DNA of 64,000 bases from Laedolimicola ammoniilytica (GCF_025567165.1 NZ_JAOQKC010000019.1:1-64000), one strand, 5' to 3'. Positions 32,300-42,746 are shown, counted from the stretch's first letter. Notes: a model not told the origin generated them from the sequence alone. Translations and numbers: made by a program.

Positions 32300-35200
32300 A
32301 TGTCCCTGCAATTCATTTTCGGTAATTCCGGCGCAGGAAAATCTTATACTTTATTTCGGAGCGTGATCGAGGATTCCATCCGGCACCCGGAGCAGAGTTA
32401 TCTGGTGATTGTGCCGGAGCAGTTTACCATGCAGACCCAGAAGGAGCTGGTGCGGCTGCATCCGGACGGCGGTATCCTGAATATTGATATCTTAAGTTTT
32501 CAGCGGCTGGCCTACCGGGTATTCGAGGAGACCGGAACCCAGGTGGGAAAGGTGCTGGAGGAAACCGGAAAGAACCTGGTGCTTCGGAAGCTCGCCCAGG
32601 AGAAAAAGGGGGAGCTAAGGGTTCTCGGTGGGAATCTGAAGAAAATGGGCTACATCAGCGAGATCAAGTCGCTGATTTCCGAGCTGACCCAGTATGCGGT
32701 GACCGAGGAAGCCCTGGCAGATTTTCTGGAGAAGAGTAAGGAAAAACCTCATTTATATTATAAATTATGCGACGTGCAGGTGCTTTACAAGGCGTTCCAT
32801 GCCTATCTGGCGGATCAGTATATCACGGCAGAGGAGCTGCTGGAGGTGCTCTGCCGGGTGGCGGAGCGGTCGCAGATGATCCGGGAGAGCGTCATTGTGC
32901 TGGACGGCTTTACGGGTTTTACGCCGATCCAGAATAAGCTGATGCAGAAGCTGATGCAGTACGCAAAAAAGGTAATGGTGACCGTGACCATCGACGAGCG
33001 GGAGAACCCCTATCATGTGGAGGGTGAGCACCAGCTTTTTTACCTGAGTAAGAAGACTGTGGCGGGATTGAAACGGCTGGCACAGGAAGTGGACGTAAAG
33101 GAAGAAGAGCCTGTCTGGGTTCATCCCGGGGAGAAGAGCCGGTTCGCGGCAGGCGGCGAGCTCCAGTGGCTTGAGCAGAATCTGTTCCGGCTGCGGTGGC
33201 AGCAGTATCCGCAGAATGATGGTGATAAAAAAGAATGCAAGCCACAGCAGAATTCAGAAAAAGTACGATTTGTTGAAGAAGGTATCTTGGAAAGCGGACA
33301 AATGAAAGGGCAGATCAGCCTTCATGTTTTAAAAAATCCGGAGGAAGAGGTCGCCTGGGCTGCAGGCCGGATCCGGGAGCTGATTCGCGAGAAACACTAT
33401 CACTACCGGGATTTTGCCCTGATTACAGGCGACATGGAGAGCTACAGCCCGGTGCTGGAGAGGGTATTGGCGGACTATGAGATCCCCTGCTTCCTGGACA
33501 ATAAGCGCAGCATCCTGAAAAATCCCTTTGTGGAGTTCATCCGTGCGCTGCTGGAGATTGCAGAGCAGGATTTCTCCTACGAATCCGTATTCCGGTATCT
33601 GCGGAGCGGCCTGTCCGGCATGGAACCGGAAGAGACGGATCTGCTGGAAAATTATGTGCTGGCTCTGGGCATTCGCGGCGCGAAGCGCTGGGAAGAGCGC
33701 TTTATTCGTAGTTATAAAGGACTAACCGAAGAAGAATTGGAGCAGATTGACAGTTACCGGACCCGGGTGGCGGAGGATTTGCTTCCCTTTGTGAAAATAC
33801 AGCGGAAAAAGGCGGTGGACGTCCGGACCAGGACGATGGCGCTCTATGAGCTGATCACCCAAAAAGGGATCCAGAGCAGACTGGCGGTCTTTGAGGAACG
33901 TTTTAAACGGGAGAATAACCAGGTGCTGGCCAAGGAGTACCATCAGATATACGGAATTCTGATGGATCTGCTGGATAAGCTGGTGGATTTGATGGGTGAC
34001 GAGAAGCTGACCATCCGGGAATACACGGAGATTCTGGAGGCCGGCTTCGCGGAAGCCAGGGTCGGCGTCATTCCGCCCGGAGTCGATCAGGTCATGGCCG
34101 GAGATATGGAGCGTACCCGTCTGAAGGACGTGAAGATCCTCTTTTTCCTGGGCGTCAATGAGGGCAGCGTGCCGAAGAACAGCTCCCGGGCGGGGCTTTT
34201 ATCGGATATGGAGCGGGAACAGCTGCGGGTGTCCGGCATGGAACTGGCCCCAACGGCCCGGGAGCAGGGCTATATCCAGCGGTTCTATCTGTATCTGAAC
34301 CTGACGAAGCCCTCGGACGAGCTGTATCTCTCCTGTACGCTGCTGGACAGCGGCGGCAAGGCCCTGCGTGCGTCCTATCTGATGAATGTGATGAAGCGGC
34401 TTTTTCCGGAACTGGAGCTGCGGCAGGAGACGGTGCGGCGGGAAAATGGACTTCCCCGGACCGAGCGGGAGGGCGTGAGGCTGCTCATAGAGGGCCTGAA
34501 GGAATACCGGGAGGGCCGGGGCAGTGCGCAGTTTTATGAGCTATACCGGTGGTACGCGAAGCAGGAGCGGTACGAGGAAAAGCTGACCCAGCTTCTGAAC
34601 GGAGCCTTTTTGGCCCATCAGGACACGAAACTTGGCAAGGCCGTGGCCCATGCCCTGTACGGAACCGTGTTGGAGAACAGCGTGACCAGGCTCGAGCAGT
34701 ATGCAGCCTGCGCTTACGCCCATTTTCTCATGTATGGATTGAAGCTATCCGAGCGGGAGCAGTATGAGTTTGCGCCGGTGGATATGGGAAATATTTTTCA
34801 TGAGACCCTGGAGGCTTTTTCGAAGAAGCTGGACGCCAGCGACTATACCTGGAGGACCCTGCCCCAGGAGGTGGCGGATGAATGGGTAGAGGAGTGCCTG
34901 GCCTCTCTGACCGTAGATTATGGCAATACGGTGCTGAACAGCACAGCCCGCAACAACTATATGATTCGCCGGATGGCCCGGATTCTGAAGCGGACAGTCT
35001 GGGCGTTGGGAGAGCAGATTCGGAAAGGCCTGTTTACGCCGGAAAATTATGAGATCTCATTTTCCAGCGTGTCTGATCTGGAATCCATCAATATCGAACT
35101 GTCGCCCGAAGAGCGGCTGAAGCTCCGGGGGCGGATCGACCGGGTGGATACCTGTGAGGACGGGGAGCATGTATATGTGAAGGTCATCGACTATAAGTCC

Positions 35201-35788
35201 GGCAATACGTCTTTCCAGCTTCTGTCCCTGTACCACGGACTGCAGCTTCAGCTGGTGATTTATCTGAATGCGGCCATAGAGCTGATGAAGAAGGAGCATC
35301 CCGATAAGGAGGTACTTCCGGCGGGCGTTCTGTATTATCAGCTCCAGGATCCGGTGCTGGATACAGACGGGGAGGAAGCGGACGTGACAGCCCGGGTGCT
35401 GGAGAAGCTGAAGCCAAACGGGCTGATTAATGCGGATCCGGAGATTATTCAGCGTCTTGATCAGTCCATGCCGGGGCGTTCCCAGGTATTGCCCATTGCC
35501 TATAATAAGGACGGTTCCCTGCGGGCCGGTTCCTCAGTGGCCAGCAGCGGTCAGTTTGCGGCACTTTCGCGTTATGTCAACCGAAAGATCCAGAAGATTG
35601 GTTCGGAGGTGCTGGATGGCCGGATGGATGTGAACCCCTATGAGCTGAAGGGCAGGACAGCCTGCGATTATTGTGCCTACAGTGGCGTCTGCGGGCTGGA
35701 CAGCAAGACCGGGGGTTTTCACAGGCGGAGACTTCCCATCTTTGGGGATGATGAGATCTGGAAGCAGATAGAGGAGGAAGAACAGTGA
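32300..35788 (+). CDS. addB: ATP-dependent helicase/nuclease AddB
   Basis: A 1162-residue subunit of the AddAB recombination nuclease. N-terminal Walker A is GNSGAGKSYTL. The C-terminal nuclease of the RecB type has VIDYKSGN and an iron-sulfur cluster made by Cys804 (in QYAACAYAHF) and Cys1122, Cys1125 and Cys1131 (ACDYCAYSGVCG). AddB recognises Chi and resects the 5' strand. AGAAGGAG precedes the ATG at 32300. It overlaps addA by 4 bases. Length fits the family (about 1150). Confidence 0.95.
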   Translation: MSLQFIFGNSGAGKSYTLFRSVIEDSIRHPEQSYLVIVPEQFTMQTQKELVRLHPDGGILNIDILSFQRLAYRVFEETGTQVGKVLEETGKNLVLRKLAQEKKGELRVLGGNLKKMGYISEIKSLISELTQYAVTEEALADFLEKSKEKPHLYYKLCDVQVLYKAFHAYLADQYITAEELLEVLCRVAERSQMIRESVIVLDGFTGFTPIQNKLMQKLMQYAKKVMVTVTIDERENPYHVEGEHQLFYLSKKTVAGLKRLAQEVDVKEEEPVWVHPGEKSRFAAGGELQWLEQNLFRLRWQQYPQNDGDKKECKPQQNSEKVRFVEEGILESGQMKGQISLHVLKNPEEEVAWAAGRIRELIREKHYHYRDFALITGDMESYSPVLERVLADYEIPCFLDNKRSILKNPFVEFIRALLEIAEQDFSYESVFRYLRSGLSGMEPEETDLLENYVLALGIRGAKRWEERFIRSYKGLTEEELEQIDSYRTRVAEDLLPFVKIQRKKAVDVRTRTMALYELITQKGIQSRLAVFEERFKRENNQVLAKEYHQIYGILMDLLDKLVDLMGDEKLTIREYTEILEAGFAEARVGVIPPGVDQVMAGDMERTRLKDVKILFFLGVNEGSVPKNSSRAGLLSDMEREQLRVSGMELAPTAREQGYIQRFYLYLNLTKPSDELYLSCTLLDSGGKALRASYLMNVMKRLFPELELRQETVRRENGLPRTEREGVRLLIEGLKEYREGRGSAQFYELYRWYAKQERYEEKLTQLLNGAFLAHQDTKLGKAVAHALYGTVLENSVTRLEQYAACAYAHFLMYGLKLSEREQYEFAPVDMGNIFHETLEAFSKKLDASDYTWRTLPQEVADEWVEECLASLTVDYGNTVLNSTARNNYMIRRMARILKRTVWALGEQIRKGLFTPENYEISFSSVSDLESINIELSPEERLKLRGRIDRVDTCEDGEHVYVKVIDYKSGNTSFQLLSLYHGLQLQLVIYLNAAIELMKKEHPDKEVLPAGVLYYQLQDPVLDTDGEEADVTARVLEKLKPNGLINADPEIIQRLDQSMPGRSQVLPIAYNKDGSLRAGSSVASSGQFAALSRYVNRKIQKIGSEVLDGRMDVNPYELKGRTACDYCAYSGVCGLDSKTGGFHRRRLPIFGDDEIWKQIEEEEQ

Positions 35789-38700
35789 GCGTCAGATGGA
35801 CCGAGGAACAGAAAAAAGTCATCGATGTGAGAGATAAAAATGTGCTGGTCTCGGCTGCAGCCGGTTCCGGTAAGACGGCGGTTCTGGTGGAGCGGATTCT
35901 TTCTCTGGTCTGCGGCGAGGGGGAAAATGAGTCGCCCCTGGATGTGGACCGGCTTCTTGTGGTGACCTTTACGAAAGCGGCTGCCGCGGAGATGCGGGAA
36001 CGGGTGGGTCTGGCTCTGGAGAAGCGCCTGGAGGCGGAACCGGAAAATGAGCATCTGCAGAAGCAGCAGACACTGATTCACAGCGCCCAGATTACGACCA
36101 TCGACAGCTTTTGTCAGTATGTGATTCGAAATTATTTTCATCAGATTGATCTGGATCCGGCCTTTCGTATCGGAGACGAGGGTGAGTTGAAGCTACTGAA
36201 AGGCGATGTGGTGAGGGAGCTTTTGGAGGAGCGTTACGCCGCGGAGGATCCGGAGGAGCGGGCCAGGTTTATAGAGTTCGTGGAAGCTTATGCCACCGGA
36301 AAGAGCGATGTGGGCATTGAAAATCTGATTTTGCAGCTCTACGAGTTTGCGGTCAGCTATCCCTACCCAAAGCGCTGGCTGACGGAGTGCATGGAGCCCT
36401 ATCGGGCGCAGACAGAGAACGCGCTGGAAGACAGCCCTTGGATGCGTTATTTGCTGGATTATGTCAACCAGACATTTGCGGATCTGGAGCAGGAGCTGTA
36501 TCGGATGATCGGGATCTGTAGGCTGCCGGGCGGGCCGTATCTGTATGAGGATGCGGTGCAGGCGGATTTGATTCAGGTGCAGGAGCTGAAAGCCTGCCGG
36601 GGCTATGAGGAGATCCGGGAGCGGCTGGAGAGCCTTTCCTTCGCGCGGCTTTCCGCGAAGAAGGATCCGAATGTGGAGGAAGAGCGGAAGAACCAGATCA
36701 AAGCCTTCCGGGAGGGCATGAAAAAGAGCCTGAAGGATCTGAAGGAGAAGTTTTTTAACCTGCCTTTGGCGGGCGTGCAGGAGGTCATTCGGAAAGCCGC
36801 GCCGACCACGGAGGTACTGCTTTCTCTGACGGCGGAATTCGCGGATCGGTATCAGGAGAAGAAGCGGCTGAAAAATCTGGCGGATTTTCCGGATCTGGAG
36901 CATCTGGCACTGGAGATTCTGGTGGAAGATGTGGAGACCGGAGAGGATGGCGGGCTTAAGATTGTGCCCACGGACGCGGCGCGGGAGCTGTCCGCCCGGT
37001 ACGCACAGATTATGATCGACGAATATCAGGACAGTAACCTGATTCAGGAGATTATTCTGAACAGCGTAAGCCGCGGGCAGGGAGTCCCCAATGTGTTCAT
37101 GGTGGGGGACGTGAAGCAGAGCATCTACCGTTTCCGCCTGGCTCGGCCGGAGCTTTTTATGGAGAAATATCACACCTATCCCCAGACAGACGAGGGGACG
37201 GAGATCCGGATCGATCTGCATAAGAATTTCCGAAGCCGGAAAGAGGTGCTGGACGGGACGAACTATGTCTTTGAGAAGCTGATGACGGAAGCTGTGGGCG
37301 GCATTACCTATGACAGCGCGGCGGCGCTGTATCTGGGAGCGCAGATGCCGGAGCCGGATATAGAGACAGCCTCAGAAAAATGTATTCGGGGAAATGATAT
37401 TGAACGAGAGAATATAAGCGAAACTTCGCTGGAAAATGAGAGAAAATCTCAAATTAACAGACCAGAACTTTTATTGTTAGAGAAAAATAAGGATGCCCTG
37501 CCCGAGGCAGAAGACACCGACCAGGCGGAACTGACGGACCGGGAGATGGAGGCTCATGCGGCAGCCGATTGCATCCGCCGGATCATGGGCGAAGGAAAGG
37601 TCTGGGATCGGGACGCAGGCGATTTCCGGCCGGTGCACTATGGGGATATCGTGATTCTGCTCCGCAGTCTGACGGGCTGGGGAGACGTCTATGCCCGGGT
37701 GTTGAACGCGGCGGGGATTCCGGCCCATACAGAATCCCGGACAGGCTATTTTACCACGATAGAGATTCAGACTCTGTTGAATCTTCTTCGCATCGTGGAT
37801 AATCCCAGACAGGATATCCCGCTGGCTGCGGTGCTGAAATCCATGATTGGCGGCTTTACGGATGTGGAGCTGGCAAAGATCAAGAGCGCGTATCCGGATG
37901 TGAAGTTTCATGAGGCGTGTAGAAAGTATGCAGAAAAGAAAGAGAAGGAAAATGTAAAAGGGAAGGATGCGGAGTGCACAATAGAAGTACAAATCCAGGA
38001 GAAACTTCAGACTTTCTTCCATAACCTCCGCATCTACCGCCAGCGCGCCGAATTTCTTCCCATCCACGAGCTCATCGAGGAGCTTCTGGAAACTACCGGA
38101 TACGGAGATTACCTGGCGGCGGAGCCGGCGGGGGCCCAGCGGGAGGCCAATGTGCGGATGCTCATTGAGCGGGCCATCGCCTTTGAAAAGACCAGCTACC
38201 GGGGACTGTTCCATTTTGTAAGGTATATGGAGCAGCTGCAGAGCTATAACGAAGATTTCGGTGAGGCAGGCATTCTGGGTGAAAATGAGGATGCGGTACG
38301 CATCATGACTATCCACAAGAGCAAGGGCCTGGAATTCCCCATCGTCATTGTGGCCGGCCTGGGCAAAAGCTTCAACCGCCAGGACATTCGGAGCCGGGTG
38401 GTGATTCACCCGGAGCTGGGCGTGGGCGTAGACTGGGTGGACGCGGCGATGCGTACCCGTACCGCTTCGCTTCCCAAGCGGGTTCTGCAAAAGGCCCTGG
38501 ATCTGGAGATGCTGGGCGAGGAGCTGCGGGTTCTCTATGTGGCATTTACCAGAGCGAAGGAAAAGCTGATTCTCCTGGGAAGCGCGGCAAAGCTGGAGGA
38601 GAAAAAGCAGAAAAGCCTGTCCTTCCGGACGATTTCCACGGCGGGAACCTATCTGGACTGGGTGCTTCCGGCGGCAGCAGGATCGGAAGACAGTCCCTTT

Positions 38701-39546
38701 GCAGTAGAAGAAGTGGCGCTGGAAGGACAGACTGAAGAAGCACTGACCCGGCAGATTTTGCAGGAGGAACAGCGGGAGGCCTTCCTGCGGCCGGAGGAGC
38801 TTCCGGGAACAGACGAAGCGTATGCGAAGATTCTGGAGGAGCAGCTGTCCTATGTCTATCCGTGGCAGGATGACATTTCTCTGCGTGGTAAATTCAGCGT
38901 ATCCGAGCTGAAGAAAATGGGACAGACCGAGGAGGAAGATGAGGATACCCTGCTCTATCCGGCGGAAGAAATTGTGCCTTATATTCCGCGGTTTATGTCA
39001 GACAAAGAGCCGGTCAGCGGAGCAGCCAGAGGTACGGCTTATCACCGGGCGCTGGAATGTCTGGATTTCAGGGGACTGTACCATTCGGAAAAGGTGAAGG
39101 AAGGACTGGAGCAGTTGGTGGAGGAAGGACGTATGACCCGGGAGCAGGCGGATGTGGTGCGCCCCTACGATATCTATGCCTTCGCCCAGACGCCGTTGGC
39201 GAAACGCATGAGCGCGGCCCGGGACCGAAAGGAATTCCATACAGAACAGCCCTTTGTGATTCAGATGGCTGCCAGGGAGCTGGAGATTGGCTGCGGAAGC
39301 GACGAGCCGGTATTGATTCAGGGAATCATCGACGCCTGGTTTTATGAGGAGAATGAACATGGGGAAAACGAGATCGTGGTTGTGGATTACAAGACCGATT
39401 TCGTGAAGGACGGTGGAGAACTTCTGAAAAAGTACAGGAAGCAGCTGGATTATTATGAGCTGACCCTGGAACGGCTCACCGGAAAACGGGTGAAGGAAAA
39501 GATCATCTATTCCTTCTGCCTGAAAGAAGAGATTCAAGTAGAGTAA
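35785..39546 (+). CDS. addA: ATP-dependent helicase/nuclease AddA
   Basis: A 1253-residue UvrD-like helicase with C-terminal nuclease. The start RWTEEQKKVIDVRDKNVLV leads into Walker A AAAGSGKTAVLVERIL; later motifs include IMIDEYQDSN (Walker B), VGDVKQSIYRFR, TIHKSKGLEFP and LRVLYVAFTRAKEKL. The nuclease end has VVDYKTDFV. With AddB it processes double-strand ends for RecA. GTG start overlapping the addB stop (GTGA). A low-complexity linker around residues 525-575 looks variable. Confidence 0.96.
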   Translation: MSVRWTEEQKKVIDVRDKNVLVSAAAGSGKTAVLVERILSLVCGEGENESPLDVDRLLVVTFTKAAAAEMRERVGLALEKRLEAEPENEHLQKQQTLIHSAQITTIDSFCQYVIRNYFHQIDLDPAFRIGDEGELKLLKGDVVRELLEERYAAEDPEERARFIEFVEAYATGKSDVGIENLILQLYEFAVSYPYPKRWLTECMEPYRAQTENALEDSPWMRYLLDYVNQTFADLEQELYRMIGICRLPGGPYLYEDAVQADLIQVQELKACRGYEEIRERLESLSFARLSAKKDPNVEEERKNQIKAFREGMKKSLKDLKEKFFNLPLAGVQEVIRKAAPTTEVLLSLTAEFADRYQEKKRLKNLADFPDLEHLALEILVEDVETGEDGGLKIVPTDAARELSARYAQIMIDEYQDSNLIQEIILNSVSRGQGVPNVFMVGDVKQSIYRFRLARPELFMEKYHTYPQTDEGTEIRIDLHKNFRSRKEVLDGTNYVFEKLMTEAVGGITYDSAAALYLGAQMPEPDIETASEKCIRGNDIERENISETSLENERKSQINRPELLLLEKNKDALPEAEDTDQAELTDREMEAHAAADCIRRIMGEGKVWDRDAGDFRPVHYGDIVILLRSLTGWGDVYARVLNAAGIPAHTESRTGYFTTIEIQTLLNLLRIVDNPRQDIPLAAVLKSMIGGFTDVELAKIKSAYPDVKFHEACRKYAEKKEKENVKGKDAECTIEVQIQEKLQTFFHNLRIYRQRAEFLPIHELIEELLETTGYGDYLAAEPAGAQREANVRMLIERAIAFEKTSYRGLFHFVRYMEQLQSYNEDFGEAGILGENEDAVRIMTIHKSKGLEFPIVIVAGLGKSFNRQDIRSRVVIHPELGVGVDWVDAAMRTRTASLPKRVLQKALDLEMLGEELRVLYVAFTRAKEKLILLGSAAKLEEKKQKSLSFRTISTAGTYLDWVLPAAAGSEDSPFAVEEVALEGQTEEALTRQILQEEQREAFLRPEELPGTDEAYAKILEEQLSYVYPWQDDISLRGKFSVSELKKMGQTEEEDEDTLLYPAEEIVPYIPRFMSDKEPVSGAARGTAYHRALECLDFRGLYHSEKVKEGLEQLVEEGRMTREQADVVRPYDIYAFAQTPLAKRMSAARDRKEFHTEQPFVIQMAARELEIGCGSDEPVLIQGIIDAWFYEENEHGENEIVVVDYKTDFVKDGGELLKKYRKQLDYYELTLERLTGKRVKEKIIYSFCLKEEIQVE

Positions 39547-39572
39547 AAGAACCGTAAGCGGGTGTTCTATAG

Positions 39573-39601
39573 TTGAACCGGCTTTCCTAAATGTGTATAA
39601 T
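39573..39601 (+). promoter_or_regulatory. Promoter for the lemA-like/AAA gene pair
   Basis: TTGAAC and TATAAT with a 17-base spacer, 38 bases before the lemA-like start. Confidence 0.7.
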
Positions 39602-39638
39602 GGATGGGACAGCTAAGAAAACGAAGGAGGAGATTCAC

Positions 39639-40289
39639 ATGAAAAAATCAAATGTGCTTATGGGCTTAGTGCAGCTCATGGGGGCAATTATTTTGGGGTG
39701 GATTCTGTGGCTCTTTATTTTTGCGTCCATCATACCGGAAGAACAGGAGATCAGCAATTTTCAAAGCGGCATTTCCATTTTGCTGGGAGCGGTAACGGGT
39801 GTTCTGGTGCTGATGATCATTAAGTATAATGGCGCTCACAGAGCACAGCAGACAGCCAGAAAAGCGCTCAGTGACATAAAGGTTTATGAGGAAAAATCAG
39901 ATCGCCTGCTGGATAAGGCAAACCGAGTGGCAGATAAATATATGAAGCATGAGAAAAAAATTTATACCGGTATCGAAGAAGCCAGAAACCAGGGAAAGGG
40001 AATGGTGATAAAAATTCGAAATGGTTCGGAATTTCAGCAGGCAGTCGAAAAATTTCCGGAGCTGCGTTCCAATGAGAATATACAGCTGCTTCTCCGTCAG
40101 ATCCGTGAATGTGAAAATGGACTGGCAGGACAGAAGCTGACATATAACACCTGTGTGGGAAATTATAATGTGGCGATTCACAGTTTCCCATTTAGTATCA
40201 TTCGTAATGTATGCGGATTTGAAAATATGGAATTTTACAAGGATAGCGGAGACGGGGAATTGATCTCAGACGAAGCACTCGGAATTTAA
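39639..40289 (+). CDS. LemA-like membrane protein
   Basis: A 216-residue protein. Two hydrophobic segments near residues 6-30 (LVQLMGAIILGWILWLFIFA) and 45-62 are followed by a cytoplasmic coiled-coil-rich region. The end, LLRQIRECENGLAGQKLTYN then VGNYNVAIHSFPFSIIRNV and GFENMEFYK, matches the C-terminal signature of LemA proteins (YN..V..YN....FP...........F). LemA itself has one N-terminal helix and no firm function. GAAGGAGGAG precedes the ATG. An AAA ATPase gene follows after 28 bases, so they probably work together. Confidence 0.7.
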   Translation: MKKSNVLMGLVQLMGAIILGWILWLFIFASIIPEEQEISNFQSGISILLGAVTGVLVLMIIKYNGAHRAQQTARKALSDIKVYEEKSDRLLDKANRVADKYMKHEKKIYTGIEEARNQGKGMVIKIRNGSEFQQAVEKFPELRSNENIQLLLRQIRECENGLAGQKLTYNTCVGNYNVAIHSFPFSIIRNVCGFENMEFYKDSGDGELISDEALGI

Positions 40290-40317
40290 ATAAAAACAGA
40301 GATAGAGGAGTAACGAC

Positions 40318-41805
40318 ATGCCAGTATTTGATTTTAACAGCGCCCCTGCGGGAGCACCGAAGGAGCCGGAGTGCACCTATACCACATATCGTACCAATGC
40401 GGGAGAAGCCAGCGCGGAAAAACCGATTCTGCTGCTGGACAATCAAAAGCGCCGGTGGGATCATCATTCCTGCGGCGTATTTACCAACCCGGCTAAGCAG
40501 ACAGCCTTTGAATTCAAGGAAGAGGATGGAAAATTCAACGCGGATATTCTGCTGATTGACGCCCGTTTTGTAAGTCTGATCAAATGGCTGGGCGAGCATC
40601 AGATTCATGTGCGCCTGTCCGGCACCAACCGGGAGGACGGTTATGCGGTATACAGGATCCGTGAGACAGCCTTCGGCGGCGGAACCAAGCTTTCCGCGGA
40701 GGACGGATTTTTACAGTTCATGATTGATCGGCTTTTTTCCAGCAATGCGCCTTCGGAGGAGGAGACGGACGAAGATCGGGACGAGGTCGGCGACGATATG
40801 AAGCTGACCAGCCTTCAGAGTATCACGGACTTCATGACCTGCGCAGGCTGTACCCTGCCGGACAATATTCAGCTCTGGGCCAGAAGAAACCTGGCTGTGG
40901 CCCGCTCCCATGAGGTATCGCCTGAGGAGAAGCGCCACGCCCAGAGAGCCCTGTCCATCATGATGAATATTCAGTGGAAGAGTAATTATTTTGAGGCAAT
41001 TGATCCGACAGAGGCCCGCAGAATTCTCGATGAAGAGCTCTACGGCATGGAGAAAGTAAAGCAGCGCATTATCGAAACAATTATACAGATTAACCGTACC
41101 CATACCCTGCCCGCCTATGGTCTGCTTCTGGTGGGACCGGCCGGAACCGGAAAATCCCAGATTGCCTATGCGGTGGCGCGGATCCTGAAGCTGCCGTGGA
41201 CGACCCTGGATATGAGCTCCATCAACGATCCGGAGCAGCTGACCGGAAGCTCCCGTGTATACGCCAACGCGAAGCCGGGTATTATCATGGAAGCATTTTC
41301 CATGTCGGGCGAATCCAACCTGGTATTCATCATCAATGAGCTGGACAAGGCCAACGCCGGAAAGGGCAACGGCAACCCGGCGGATGTGCTGCTGACGCTG
41401 CTGGATAACCTGGGCTTCACCGATAACTATATGGAGTGTATGGTGCCCACCGTAGGCGTGTACCCCATTGCCACAGCAAATGATAAGAGCCAGATCAGCG
41501 CGCCGCTGATGTCCCGGTTTGCGGTGATTGATATTCCGGATTATACGGAGGAGGAGAAAAAGGTAATCTTTTCCAGATTCGCGCTGCCGAAGGTACTGAA
41601 GCGGATGAGCCTCCGGGAGGACGAGTGCATCGTGACGCCGGAGGGCCTGGACGCGGTCATTGCCAGGTATGCGGACACCACCGGTATCCGTGATCTGGAG
41701 CAGGCGGCGGAGCATATCGCGGCCAACGCACTGTACCAGATCGAGGTTAATGGAGTAAAAGCCGTGCAGTTTGACGCGCAGATGGTGAATGAACTGCTGG
41801 GATAA
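40318..41805 (+). CDS. Lon-type AAA+ ATPase without protease domain, Walker B Asp replaced
   Basis: A 495-residue protein. Residues 1 to about 230 are of unknown type. From about 238 the sequence resembles the AAA+ module of Lon (LDEELYGMEKVKQRIIETII), Walker A GPAGTGKS at 273-280, the RFAVIDIPDYTEEEK sensor region and a C-terminal lid with TTGIRDLEQAAEHIAANAL like Lon's GVRNLER. The Ser-Lys protease domain is absent. Walker B reads VFIINELDK: Asn340 stands where Asp is expected, while catalytic Glu341 remains. This may weaken Mg binding. A role as unfoldase or remodeler with the LemA-like partner is inference; MoxR-type ATPases are the alternative. Confidence 0.7.
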   Translation: MPVFDFNSAPAGAPKEPECTYTTYRTNAGEASAEKPILLLDNQKRRWDHHSCGVFTNPAKQTAFEFKEEDGKFNADILLIDARFVSLIKWLGEHQIHVRLSGTNREDGYAVYRIRETAFGGGTKLSAEDGFLQFMIDRLFSSNAPSEEETDEDRDEVGDDMKLTSLQSITDFMTCAGCTLPDNIQLWARRNLAVARSHEVSPEEKRHAQRALSIMMNIQWKSNYFEAIDPTEARRILDEELYGMEKVKQRIIETIIQINRTHTLPAYGLLLVGPAGTGKSQIAYAVARILKLPWTTLDMSSINDPEQLTGSSRVYANAKPGIIMEAFSMSGESNLVFIINELDKANAGKGNGNPADVLLTLLDNLGFTDNYMECMVPTVGVYPIATANDKSQISAPLMSRFAVIDIPDYTEEEKKVIFSRFALPKVLKRMSLREDECIVTPEGLDAVIARYADTTGIRDLEQAAEHIAANALYQIEVNGVKAVQFDAQMVNELLG

Positions 41806-41837
41806 TTGATAATTTCATAAAGATTTTCAGACGAAAG

Positions 41838-41880
41838 ATGACGCAGAGTACCCGGGAACGGGGAAACTGCGTCATTTTAA
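41838..41880 (+). terminator. Terminator between the AAA gene and the rpiR-like gene
   Basis: ATGACGCAG and CTGCGTCAT with a GC-rich loop, then TTTAAT. The two genes converge here, so it may serve both. Confidence 0.75.
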
Positions 41881-41894
41881 TCTAAGAAATAAAC

Positions 41895-42746
41895 TTAATT
41901 TTCTCTGGTATAGGAAATCGCGTGCCGGATCTTTTTCAAGGATTCGTGGGCTCCTTCTTCATTGTGGAACATGATCATCACAAAAAGGGCGTCCATGATG
42001 CACAGCTGCGACAGGCGGCTGGACAGAGATTCCGAGCGCCAGGTAATCTCCTCCGCTGTGGATACCAGTACGATATCTGCCATTTTGGCCAGAGGGGAAA
42101 GTGGGTAACTGGTCAGGACGATAAGCTTCGCCCCGTTTTCCTTCGCAAGCCTTGCGATAGCCAGCGTATCCTTGTTGAGGCCGGTATGGGAAATGAGAAA
42201 CGCGCAGTCCTTTTCCGTGAGCAGACCCGCATTCATCAGCTGCAAATGATAATCCGAAGCATACCCGCAGGGAATGGGACTTCGCAGAAACTTGTGGTAG
42301 CTGTCGAAAGCCACAGCATTGGAGCCGCCGATACCGAAAAACCAGACCCGGTCTGCACTGCTCATGAGAGCGGCGGCCTTCTGAAACTGTCCGCCCTGGG
42401 CAATATGCCGGGTATCCTCCAGAGCCTTGATACTGGAGTCGAAGACTTTCTGCAGCATGGCGTCCGGGCTGTCCTGTTCGGAAATCTTCTCATGAATGGA
42501 GATTTCGGAATCAAATTCCTCAGTCAGCAGATTGACCTTGAAGTCCTTAAAGCCGTCGTAGCCCAGTTTTTTGGTAAATTGATAGACGGTAGAATCAGCG
42601 ACTCCCAGATTATGGGCCAGATCGCTGATGCTGCTTCGGGAAACCAGCTTGATGTTGGCAAGAATATAGTCGGCAATTTGTTTTTCTTTTGGGTTCATAT
42701 CGCGGTAAGTACTTTTAATCCGCATTTTTACAGTAAGATGATTCAT
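41895..42746 (-). CDS. RpiR/MurR-family transcriptional regulator
   Basis: A 283-residue regulator. The N-terminal HTH_6 domain reads MNPKEKQIADYILANI then LGVADSTVYQFTKKLGYDGF; the C-terminal SIS domain (FFGIGGSNAVAFDSYHKFL, FLISHTGLNKDTLAIARLA) binds a phosphosugar. The ATG at 42746 has GGAGA 6 bases upstream; a second in-frame ATG is 12 bases earlier. It is divergent from gnd, so it probably senses a pentose-phosphate-pathway sugar phosphate and controls gnd. Confidence 0.88.
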   Translation of the reverse strand: MNHLTVKMRIKSTYRDMNPKEKQIADYILANIKLVSRSSISDLAHNLGVADSTVYQFTKKLGYDGFKDFKVNLLTEEFDSEISIHEKISEQDSPDAMLQKVFDSSIKALEDTRHIAQGGQFQKAAALMSSADRVWFFGIGGSNAVAFDSYHKFLRSPIPCGYASDYHLQLMNAGLLTEKDCAFLISHTGLNKDTLAIARLAKENGAKLIVLTSYPLSPLAKMADIVLVSTAEEITWRSESLSSRLSQLCIMDALFVMIMFHNEEGAHESLKKIRHAISYTREN

